Positions 1 to 8,786 of a stretch of 45,284 bases of DNA are shown piece after piece (the first letter of the stretch is position 1; each line of letters opens with the position of its first letter). This DNA comes from SFTH01 sp963643985 (GTDB taxonomy: Bacteria > Bacillota > Clostridia > Christensenellales > Aristaeellaceae), in the NCBI GenBank assembly GCA_963643985.1, contig CAVINP010000006.1, positions 1-45,284 on the forward strand, in the 5' to 3' direction. The notes below the pieces were generated by a model, which worked only from the letters and a program-made list of their open reading frames with translations, ran no database searches and was not told the DNA's origin. The translations under genes and the position numbers were made by a program.

Positions 1-845
1 GCATTTTTGCCCAGCCCGGCGACAGCGCGGAGGACATCACCAAGCGCTACGGCGCTGTGCTCTATATCGAGCCTGTGGATCGCTACACGGTGACGGCGAC
101 CACGGAGAAGGCCTACAACAGCAGCGCGACCAAGTATGTTCATATCGGCGAGAAGGTGTATCTCAGTTGTACCTCGGACGGTACGCATCAGGGCAGCGCC
201 CGCGTGACGAGCGTTGAAAATGCGGATGAGGCGGGTGTGACCAAGTACACGCTGGAGGTTATCGGCGGCGAATTCTACATCAGCGAGACGGTCGGCATAT
301 TCAGAAGTGCCGACTACGCCGCTTCAAGCCGCATCGGTCGCGGTACGGTCAATCAGGCGACGGCCATTGCCGTGGAGGGCACGGGCAGCGTCCTCAAGAT
401 TCACGTTGCGTCAGGCGATACGGTCGAGCGCGGTCAGCTGCTCTTTGAGTGCGTGGACGGCACGCTGGACGGGCTCTATGCGGGGGACAGCGATGTTGCC
501 TCGGATATAGCGGGCATTGTCGCCACAGTGGACGTACAAAACGGCGCGACTGTCACCAAGGATGCCAACTTGATCACAGTTTATCCGCTGGATTCTCTGC
601 AGATTGAGGCGCAGGTAGACGCGCTGGACATCGCTTCCATACATGCGGGCGATAAGGTGGAGATCGAGTTCGACCTCGATCCGGATGCCATGCAGCGCTA
701 TGAGGGCACGGTCGAGAGCATATCCTATGTGGCTTCGGGAGAGGGCACATCCAAGTATTACAGCGCCTATATTTCATTTGAAGCAGACGAAAATGTGCGT
801 CTGGGCTTGCCGGTCATTGTCTACCTGAAAGATTCCGAAGATTAA
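1..845 (+). CDS. HlyD-like membrane fusion (periplasmic adaptor) protein, 5' partial
   Basis: The frame is open from the window edge (first full codon at 3), so the N-terminal anchor is missing and about 280 residues remain. The visible part holds a lipoyl/barrel-sandwich hybrid pattern: one half around GTGSVLKIHVASGDTVERG and a second around GIVATVDVQNGATVTKDANL, followed by a beta-barrel-like stretch with DALDIASIHAGDKVEIEF and RYEGTVESISYVASGE. This is the fold of HlyD/AcrA-type adaptors that link an inner-membrane transporter to the outside; in a single-membrane cell such proteins usually sit with MacB-type ABC exporters. A GTG at 57 could be read as a start, but the upstream codons are coding in character, so I treat it as internal. 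The next gene starts 21 nt downstream, indicating one operon. Family assignment is good; the substrate is unknown. Confidence 0.75.
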   Translation, partial: IFAQPGDSAEDITKRYGAVLYIEPVDRYTVTATTEKAYNSSATKYVHIGEKVYLSCTSDGTHQGSARVTSVENADEAGVTKYTLEVIGGEFYISETVGIFRSADYAASSRIGRGTVNQATAIAVEGTGSVLKIHVASGDTVERGQLLFECVDGTLDGLYAGDSDVASDIAGIVATVDVQNGATVTKDANLITVYPLDSLQIEAQVDALDIASIHAGDKVEIEFDLDPDAMQRYEGTVESISYVASGEGTSKYYSAYISFEADENVRLGLPVIVYLKDSED

Positions 846-866
846 ATTAAGGAGAAACAGAAATTC

Positions 867-3164
867 ATGAAAAAGTTGATGATCGCACTTTGCATCCTGA
901 TGTTGGCCTTAACGGCATTTTCCTGTGCGCTGGCCGCAGAGGGAGATGCAAACATTGCCATGAACATTGAAGACGACTACAACGATTCCGTCTCCGGCGG
1001 CTGCGTCGTGGGCGATACGCTCTATCTGCAGGGCTACCGGAATCTGTATACCTGGAAACAGGGCGAGGCGGATGTCACGGCCTATCCCTACGACATGGAT
1101 CGTTATTCGGTCGATGACATGGATTATTCCAGCGTGCAGAACGTCATCAGTGACGGAGAGAAGATTTACGCGCTTGTGGCGGTTCAAAGCTCCGAGCCGG
1201 ACGAGGACGGTTCGTATAATCAGCGTCTTCAAATCGCTGAGATGAGCATCAAGGACGACAAGGCCTGCTTCGGTGAGGCTGTCGAGGCGGACATAAGCGA
1301 TCTGATGGTCAGCTACACTTCCGACGGACAGAGCTACAGCTATATGGCCTCTGTCAGCAACGCCGCGATGGTGGGCGATACGATCTATCTGGTGATATGG
1401 GACAACGATGGCGATGCAAAGATGTATGCCATGCCGAAGGACGGCAGTCGTGGCAGCTTTGCGGACATCGAGTATCCCTATCTGGTCACGCCCTACAAGG
1501 ACGGTCAGCTGCTGGTGGAGACACAGGACTACAACGGCGGCGAATCCGGCCTGTACATCTATAATCCCGAAGATGAATCCGTTACGACGGTGAAGGTCTT
1601 TGATTCGTATGATGATATGCTCTACGGCATCGTCTACAGCACGGAATCGGATCGGCTGTTCTACATGGCAGACGGCTACGTCATGGCCGTGGAGGACTTT
1701 GACTTTGAGAACGCGACCCAGGCCGCACAGCTTTCGACGGCTTACTACACCAACCTACCGTCACTGCTGATGCCGGGCGACTACTATGTCAGCAGCACCT
1801 ACTATGCGACCTGCGTGCGCAACACCGATCCGACGGCGCTGCCCACAAGCACGATCAATGTCGTTTCGAGCTACAGCAATGCGCTGATCTCGGCCTATTA
1901 CAGCTACGGCAATTCGCATCCGGAGACGGGTGTGATACTGAGCACCGACGGTGTGTCGGATGATGAGCTTATTCAGGCGATGATGAACCATGATTCTTCC
2001 GTGGACATTTACGAGATCAACGTCAGTTCCCTGGCCTACGATTCCCTGTTTAACCGCGGCTATATGGCGGAGCTTGACGGCAGCAGCACGCTGACAGAAG
2101 CAGTCGATGGTATGTATCCAGCCATACAGGAAGCACTCAAAAAAGATGGAAAGCTCTACGCCATACCGACGATGACGAACAGCCAGACGATGGGCTACTA
2201 TGCAAAGGCTTTTGAAAAAGTTGGCATCACTGCAGAAGAGATGCCGGACAACTGGCCGGATTTTCTGGCCATGCTGAAGGATCTGGAGACGCAGTTGCCC
2301 TCGGACGGCTCTGTCACACTCTTTGATTCGGAGATCGCCGTCACGGATGCCAAGACAATGATGCTGGGTGCCATCTGGGACAGCTATGCCTATTATCTGA
2401 ACATTCACGGAGAAGATACGGGCTACAACACCGAAGAGCTTCGCAGCCTCATGGATGCGGCTCTGAACCTCGACTACGAGGCACTGGGTTGCCTGCCCGA
2501 TCCTGAGGAGACCGAGGACGGCACGTCCTATTACGGCGCATCGTTTGTGATCGGTGGGAGCAGCGACAGCAGCACATTGCTGGATTCCTATTCCGGCTGC
2601 ACGATCGGCGACATGACGAGCGATCTACAGCCGCTGCTGCTCTCGATCGTCAAGGGAGAGGAAGCACCCCTGCCCGTGCAACTGATGGTGGTCTTCGTCA
2701 ATCCCTACACCGAACACATGGAAGAGGCACTGGCCTACATGGAAGAGGTGTACGCGCGTTTGCCCGAAACGGTTCTGTACAATCTGTCCGATGCACTCAA
2801 CGAGCCTCAGCGCTATTCCGGCTACGAAAAGAGCGTCGAGGAGAGTGAGAAGCAGATCGCCGAGGTCGAGACCAGGATCGAGAGCGCCGACCCGGTGGAC
2901 AAGCCGGTGCTGGAGCAGTACAAGCAGGATCTGGAGTCTAGCCTTGAAAGCTACAAGGAATATGCCTGGGCAATCAGCCGGACGGAGATCGACTGGTATC
3001 GCGCCCATGCCGACAGGCTGCAGATTTTGCATTACAATTATGCCTATCAGAACTACAGCGTCTATTCGCTCATGTCTGATCTTCAGAGCGGAGCCACCAC
3101 TCTGGACGACTTCCTGCAGGAGATAGATCGCACATCGCGCATGCAGGCGATGGAGGGAAATTGA
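867..3164 (+). CDS. Large extracellular solute-binding protein of a sugar-type ABC transporter
   Basis: 765 residues. An AAGGAG site lies 12 nt before the ATG. Residues 1-23 form a signal peptide (KK, hydrophobic core, ALA before AEG) with no canonical lipobox, although there is a Cys at 20. Residues about 30-315 are repetitive beta-strand text with motifs such as GDTLYLQGYRNLYTW, GDTIYLVIWDN and DRLFYMADGYVMAV, suggesting a beta-propeller-like domain (inference). Residues about 330-620 resemble a type 1 extracellular solute-binding fold: a STDGVSDDELIQAMM lobe, then KLYAIPTMTNSQTMGYYAKA, typical of sugar-binding proteins. Residues about 650-700 are charged and helical, probably a coiled coil. 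It precedes two MalF/MalG-type permeases, so it is likely their binding partner. It is much longer than the usual 400-550 residues. The ligand cannot be told. Confidence 0.75.
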   Translation: MKKLMIALCILMLALTAFSCALAAEGDANIAMNIEDDYNDSVSGGCVVGDTLYLQGYRNLYTWKQGEADVTAYPYDMDRYSVDDMDYSSVQNVISDGEKIYALVAVQSSEPDEDGSYNQRLQIAEMSIKDDKACFGEAVEADISDLMVSYTSDGQSYSYMASVSNAAMVGDTIYLVIWDNDGDAKMYAMPKDGSRGSFADIEYPYLVTPYKDGQLLVETQDYNGGESGLYIYNPEDESVTTVKVFDSYDDMLYGIVYSTESDRLFYMADGYVMAVEDFDFENATQAAQLSTAYYTNLPSLLMPGDYYVSSTYYATCVRNTDPTALPTSTINVVSSYSNALISAYYSYGNSHPETGVILSTDGVSDDELIQAMMNHDSSVDIYEINVSSLAYDSLFNRGYMAELDGSSTLTEAVDGMYPAIQEALKKDGKLYAIPTMTNSQTMGYYAKAFEKVGITAEEMPDNWPDFLAMLKDLETQLPSDGSVTLFDSEIAVTDAKTMMLGAIWDSYAYYLNIHGEDTGYNTEELRSLMDAALNLDYEALGCLPDPEETEDGTSYYGASFVIGGSSDSSTLLDSYSGCTIGDMTSDLQPLLLSIVKGEEAPLPVQLMVVFVNPYTEHMEEALAYMEEVYARLPETVLYNLSDALNEPQRYSGYEKSVEESEKQIAEVETRIESADPVDKPVLEQYKQDLESSLESYKEYAWAISRTEIDWYRAHADRLQILHYNYAYQNYSVYSLMSDLQSGATTLDDFLQEIDRTSRMQAMEGN

Positions 3165-3203
3165 TCAATAGAAACCGAATCCGCATAGGGAGGCACTTGT
3201 TTC

Positions 3204-4058
3204 TTGTTTACGCGCAAAAAATCGTTGTATCTGTTTTTGCTGCCACCGATGATCGGCCTGCTGCTGTTCTACATTGTGCCATTCTTTGGCGGCATATACT
3301 ACAGCGTGACCGACGGAAGCTACAAAAACGAGTTTGTGGGGCTGGCGAACTACATCGGCATCTGGAAAAATGAGATGTTCGTGCTGGGTCTCAAGAACAC
3401 GATGGAGCTGTCACTGATCTGTGCGCCGACGGTCTGGCTGCTTTCGCTCATCATAGCCATGCAGCTCAACCGCCTGCGCCCGAGCGGAAAGCTTTTGCGC
3501 AACAGCATCATTTTGCCTTATCTCATGCCGGCCTCTGCCATGCTGCTGGTGTGGCTGCTGGCCTTTGACTACGGCGGTACGCTCAACCGCATCCTTTCGA
3601 TATTTGGCATCGGGCGCGTGAACTGGCTGGACGGCTCGGTCATGCGCCTGCCGGTCATACTGATGTTCATATGGAAGAATCTGGGCTTTGCGGTTGTGAT
3701 CTTCCTGTCGGCACTGCAGACCGTGCCCGAGCCGCTCTACGAGTATGCCAGACTGGAGGGTGCCGGCTTTTTCCGCCGGTGCTTCTCCATTACGCTGCCG
3801 CTGATCATGCCCAGCGCTTTTCTGGTCATCATCGTGGAGTGGATCAGCGCCTTTAAGATATTCCGCGAAGTCTACTTCATCGGCGGCGCTTATCCGTCAG
3901 AATCGGTGTACACGCTGCAAAACTACATGAACAACATGTACAACAAGATGAACTACCAGAACGTGACCACTGCGGCCTACACCTTTGCCGCCATCGTGTT
4001 TCTGCTCTTCGGGCTGCTGTTTTTCATTCAGCAGCGTGCGCAGAAGCACCTGCGCTGA
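3204..4058 (+). CDS. ABC transporter permease, MalF/UgpA type
   Basis: 284 residues with about six membrane helices, beginning MFTRKKSLYLFLLPPMIGLLLFYIV minus its last residues as the first helix. The start is a TTG at 3204, chosen because a GGGAGG ribosome site at 3188-3193 sits 10 nt upstream and the protein then begins with the usual short basic N-terminus. The cytoplasmic EAA loop that docks onto the ATPase is clear at about residues 180-205 (EYARLEGAGFFRRCFSITLP, matching EAAxxDGAxxxxxFxxIxLP). This family forms one half of a sugar importer channel. It sits 39 nt after the binding protein and 18 nt before the second permease. No ATP-binding subunit is present in the window; sugar-type systems often borrow a shared MsiK/UgpC-like ATPase encoded elsewhere. 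Confidence 0.88.
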   Translation: MFTRKKSLYLFLLPPMIGLLLFYIVPFFGGIYYSVTDGSYKNEFVGLANYIGIWKNEMFVLGLKNTMELSLICAPTVWLLSLIIAMQLNRLRPSGKLLRNSIILPYLMPASAMLLVWLLAFDYGGTLNRILSIFGIGRVNWLDGSVMRLPVILMFIWKNLGFAVVIFLSALQTVPEPLYEYARLEGAGFFRRCFSITLPLIMPSAFLVIIVEWISAFKIFREVYFIGGAYPSESVYTLQNYMNNMYNKMNYQNVTTAAYTFAAIVFLLFGLLFFIQQRAQKHLR

Positions 4059-4076
4059 TCGGGGAGGCATGTCTGC

Positions 4077-4946
4077 ATGAAACGCAATCGCATCTGCCGC
4101 AGGCGCAGGCATACGCTGCAGCGCTTTCTGCTTTGGCTGCTGGCCGTGCTGGTGCTCGTGCCGGTGATCGTCACGATACTTTTCTCCTTCTTCTCGCCCG
4201 CTGAGATCAAGACCATGATGGGGGAGCGTGGCTCCCTGGACGCGACCAAATGGATGAACCTGCATCTCTCACCGCAGATGTTTTCGCTCAGTCAGTATGA
4301 AAACATACTCATCACCGACACATCGGTACTGCAGATGTTTGTGATGTCCGTGTTCTACACGGTGATGATACTGCTGGGGCAGGCAATATTCGTGCCGATG
4401 CTGGCCTATGCGCTCAGCCGCTTCAGGTTCCGCGGCAGGCGCGTCATATTCGCCGCGATATTGCTGCTGATGCTGCTGCCGTATCAGGTTACGATGGTGC
4501 CCAACGTGCTGACCCTCAAGAAGATGGGCCTGCTCAATACCGTCTGGGCGGTGATCATGCCCATGTGGTTTACGCCGTTTTACATCTTCCTGCTGCACCA
4601 GTTCATGACCGGCATACCCGGTGAGATGATCGAGGCGGCCCAGATGGACGGTGCTGGCACGATACGCTGCTACTTCCATCTGGTTCTGCCGGTGAGCAAG
4701 CCGGCCATCGGCGCAGCCATCGCGCTCTCGTTTGCGGATTGCTGGAATCTGGTCGAACAGCCGATGACCTATCTCAGCCGGCGCACGGATCTGCAGCCGC
4801 TCTCGGTCATGTTCAACCAGCTGGTGCAGTCCTGCAGCGGCGTGGAGTTCGCGGGTGCCGTGATCTATATGCTGCCGGCGCTGTTCATATATTTCTATTT
4901 TCTGGATGATATCCTCTCCGGCATACAGCTGGCAGAGCTGAAGTAG
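4077..4946 (+). CDS. ABC transporter permease, MalG/UgpE type
   Basis: 289 residues, six predicted membrane helices, second channel subunit of the putative sugar importer. A GGGGAGG site at 4061-4067 gives 9 nt to the ATG at 4077; an out-of-frame ATG at 4069 is too close to it. The first helix follows a strongly basic N-terminus (RNRICRRRRHTLQR). The EAA loop is at about residues 184-208 (IEAAQMDGAGTIRCYFHLVL, then PVSKP). The LPYQVTMVPNVLTLKKMGLLN stretch is typical of MalG-like proteins. It ends 13 nt before the downstream membrane fusion protein, so importer permeases and exporter-type genes share a transcript. Confidence 0.88.
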   Translation: MKRNRICRRRRHTLQRFLLWLLAVLVLVPVIVTILFSFFSPAEIKTMMGERGSLDATKWMNLHLSPQMFSLSQYENILITDTSVLQMFVMSVFYTVMILLGQAIFVPMLAYALSRFRFRGRRVIFAAILLLMLLPYQVTMVPNVLTLKKMGLLNTVWAVIMPMWFTPFYIFLLHQFMTGIPGEMIEAAQMDGAGTIRCYFHLVLPVSKPAIGAAIALSFADCWNLVEQPMTYLSRRTDLQPLSVMFNQLVQSCSGVEFAGAVIYMLPALFIYFYFLDDILSGIQLAELK

Positions 4947-4959
4947 GGGTTGAAGAAAC

Positions 4960-6300
4960 ATGAAATTGAAAAAAATCGCCCTGCGCGGTCTGATAGGTCT
5001 TGCAATATTCGTGGCGCTGTGCATGTTTTTCTCGGGTACCATTCAGAACATTACCACGCCCAAGGTGAAGCTGGTGCGTGCCTCGCGCGGCAAGTTCTCC
5101 CGGAAGATAGAGCTTTCGGCGCAGGTGGCTTTCCCGGATGCCGAAGAATACCGCACGAGCGTGCCGTCCGGCCAGACGCTGACCATCAACCGCGTAAATG
5201 TGCGTCCGGGCTATTCGGTAAAGGCCGGCGACGTGGTCATTGAGGCAGGCGTGACCGGCTACCGGAGTGCGCATGATCAGTTGCAGAGCGAGTATGACGC
5301 CGCACTCGATGCGCTTCTGGAGGTAGACCGCAAGAACAGCGGCATCAAGCTCCACCGCTCCGAGCAGGCCTATGCGGACAGCTACGCCGCGCTGCGCACT
5401 GCCGTCAAGGCGGCCTCGAACGCCGAAATAGAGATGAACGTGGCGCTCAAGGAAGCAGGGCTGACATACACCGAGGAAGGTTATCCCGAGGGCGCAGGCG
5501 AAGAAGTCTGTACGCTGATTGACAGCTATCGCACGGCAGCGCAGGCGCAGACACAGGCGCAGACGGAATTTGACCGTCAGGCGCGTCGCGGCATCGACGA
5601 TACCGTGTGGAGCTACATATCCGAAAAGCAGGCAGCTCAGGAAAAGCTGGACGAGTGCAGCGAAAATCTTGTGGATCTGGAGGAACAGAACAAAGCAGCC
5701 GCCTCGATCTGTGCGCCGCATGACGGCTATATTGCCGCCGTCAATGTGCAAAACGGTGCGACCTATGACGGCTCGACGGTGCTGTATTCCATGACGGCCG
5801 AGGGCGAAATGCCCGTGCTGCGCGCGGATATCTCCGATATCAAAAATCAGGAGGTCGGTGTGGGCATGAAGCTGACGCTGAGCACGCCGGACATGGGTGA
5901 ATTGCAGACGCAGATCGCCGATGTCGCGGTCAATGAGGCCGGCAAGCGCTATGCCGACATCACCGTGACCGATGAAATCATCAATGCCGAGGGCGGCCTG
6001 TATGCCATGACGCAGAACTCAACGACCTTCAGCATCACATTCAAGGCAAGCGACAGCACCTGTCTGTTGCCGTCAACGGCGGTGCGCGGCAGCGGTGACG
6101 AGCGCTACGTGTACACGGTGGATCGCTCCACGACCACCTTCGGCAAGGAAAAGCTGACGCTCACCAAGACGACCGTGACGGTACTGGCCGAGGCGGACGG
6201 CACGACTTCCGTACAGGAGGATATGAGCTATGCGGATGTGGCCTACATGGAGGATCGCAGCCTGAGCGAGGGTGCCACCGTAATGGAGTACGTGGATTGA
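4960..6300 (+). CDS. HlyD family efflux adaptor (membrane fusion protein)
   Basis: 446 residues. One N-terminal membrane helix (about residues 8-27) follows a basic start, MKLKKIALRG. A first lipoyl half appears near residues 75-95 (VNVRPGYSVKAGDVVIEAG), then a long helical hairpin rich in Ala, Glu and Gln (about 100-245, ending DLEEQNKAAASICAPHDG), and the second lipoyl half (YIAAVNVQNGATYDGSTVLY). Beta-barrel and membrane-proximal segments follow. This order is that of MacA/HlyD-type adaptors. The first gene of the window is a likely paralogue, with the similar phrase VQNGAT in its second lipoyl half. The TGA overlaps the region just before the next gene. Probably works with a MacB-type exporter whose ATPase lies outside the window. 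Confidence 0.85.
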   Translation: MKLKKIALRGLIGLAIFVALCMFFSGTIQNITTPKVKLVRASRGKFSRKIELSAQVAFPDAEEYRTSVPSGQTLTINRVNVRPGYSVKAGDVVIEAGVTGYRSAHDQLQSEYDAALDALLEVDRKNSGIKLHRSEQAYADSYAALRTAVKAASNAEIEMNVALKEAGLTYTEEGYPEGAGEEVCTLIDSYRTAAQAQTQAQTEFDRQARRGIDDTVWSYISEKQAAQEKLDECSENLVDLEEQNKAAASICAPHDGYIAAVNVQNGATYDGSTVLYSMTAEGEMPVLRADISDIKNQEVGVGMKLTLSTPDMGELQTQIADVAVNEAGKRYADITVTDEIINAEGGLYAMTQNSTTFSITFKASDSTCLLPSTAVRGSGDERYVYTVDRSTTTFGKEKLTLTKTTVTVLAEADGTTSVQEDMSYADVAYMEDRSLSEGATVMEYVD

Positions 6301-6308
6301 GGTCGCCT

Positions 6309-7487
6309 ATGAAAAAGAGATTCAAACTGCGCTATCTGCTGTTTGCGTTGGACGCTGCGCTGATCCTGTACGCGCTGATCTCGATACTCGGCACGGATGA
6401 CATGTGGATATATGCCATCGTTGCGCCCGATGTCCAAATGACCGCGACGCAGGATACGCAGAGCATCGACAGCGGACTTGAAGAACTTGTCAGGCAGCGT
6501 GACAGTATGGCAGAGAAGCTGGGCGAAGAGGTACGTGCTCTGACCTGCGGCGGGCAGACTCCGAATGCGGACATCAGCTCCGAACGCACGGTGGAGGAGC
6601 AGATCAGCCTCTATGCCGTGGACGTGTGCTGGCTCGAGGTGCACCCGCAGCGCCTGCTCTACGGCCGCTGGATGGACAATACCGAACTGCGTGCGGGAAC
6701 GTGCGTGGCCGTTGTGGATCGCAAGACAGCGTTTGCACTCTTCGGCACGGAGGACTGCACCGGGAGCAGGTTCAGGATCGGGGATCGGGAGTATCGCATC
6801 ATCGGCGTGACGGAGAAATCCGCAGGTCTGGGCGAGACAGGTGAATACCGCGTCTGCATACCGCTCCTGGCCGCATCGGATCAGGGTATTCAGCTGGAAA
6901 GTCTGGAGCTGAGCGCACTGCCGCTCAACAGGGAAAATTTGGGCACAAGTTTTGAAACGGCCGCCCGGGAAGCATGGGGCGAGGGCAGCTATTACTGCGT
7001 ACGCCGCGAGGTGACGGGGCACACGATGCTGCTGCGCTGGATGGCGTTTCTGGCAGGTATGCTGCTGGTATCAAAGCTTTTCCGCGTATGGCGCAGGCGT
7101 ACGCGTGAACGGATTTCGCAGATTCGGGAGTTGTGCCGGCTCAAGTATCTCTATCAGGTGCTGCGTCCGGTTCTGCTGAAGGTACTTGCGATGCTGCTCG
7201 GAGCCGCGGCGCTGCTGGGCGCGGTCTACGGCCTGCTGGTATTTATGATTCAGCCGGTCTACATCTTTACGGAATGGGTGCCGGAATCGCTGGTGGCCAT
7301 ATCGTCCTACAGCAAGGTTTTCCTGAACCTGACCCGCACGGCATCGGCAGCGGTGACGGTGCAGACGGCGGATATTGCACGGCTTGAACTGCTGGGCAGA
7401 TTCCTGAATTGGGGATGCATACTGCTGTTGCTGTCACTGAGCGGATACGTCATCCGTTTGCCAAAGAGAATCGAAGTTGAACAATAA
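6309..7487 (+). CDS. MacB/FtsX-like membrane protein with periplasmic core domain
   Basis: 392 residues from the ATG at 6309, which has a GAGG at 6299-6302 in front of it; the in-frame TTG at 6297 overlaps the previous stop and is less likely. One helix at about residues 9-27, then an extracellular region to about residue 235. That region has a MacB periplasmic-core look: HPQRLLYGRWMDNTELRAG, then VAVVDRKTAFALFG and SRFRIGDREYRIIGVTEKS. Three further helices follow at about 238-258, 287-312 and 365-382. This is the 1+3 helix plan of MacB/FtsX permeases, but sequence in the C-terminal part is not clearly FtsX. The nucleotide-binding partner is not in the window. It ends the operon at a strong terminator. 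Confidence 0.6.
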   Translation: MKKRFKLRYLLFALDAALILYALISILGTDDMWIYAIVAPDVQMTATQDTQSIDSGLEELVRQRDSMAEKLGEEVRALTCGGQTPNADISSERTVEEQISLYAVDVCWLEVHPQRLLYGRWMDNTELRAGTCVAVVDRKTAFALFGTEDCTGSRFRIGDREYRIIGVTEKSAGLGETGEYRVCIPLLAASDQGIQLESLELSALPLNRENLGTSFETAAREAWGEGSYYCVRREVTGHTMLLRWMAFLAGMLLVSKLFRVWRRRTRERISQIRELCRLKYLYQVLRPVLLKVLAMLLGAAALLGAVYGLLVFMIQPVYIFTEWVPESLVAISSYSKVFLNLTRTASAAVTVQTADIARLELLGRFLNWGCILLLLSLSGYVIRLPKRIEVEQ

Positions 7488-7490
7488 AGG

Positions 7491-7519
7491 AACAGACCAA
7501 AGTCTGAAATTCAGTGATT

Positions 7520-7543
<24 letters not shown>
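7491..7543. terminator. Bidirectional intrinsic terminator between convergent operons
   Basis: A perfect 13-bp stem (AACAGACCAAAGT at 7491-7503 with its complement at 7524-7536), a loop that itself can form a 4-bp stem (CTGA/TCAG), and CGTTTTT at 7537-7543. It ends the rightward transport operon. The right arm is also the last five codons of the leftward gene that stops at 7520, so the structure lies over coding sequence. On the minus strand the tail is only TTCCTTTATTG, so termination in that direction is probably weaker. Confidence 0.85.
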
Positions 7544-8785
<1,242 letters not shown>

Positions 8786-8786
8786 G

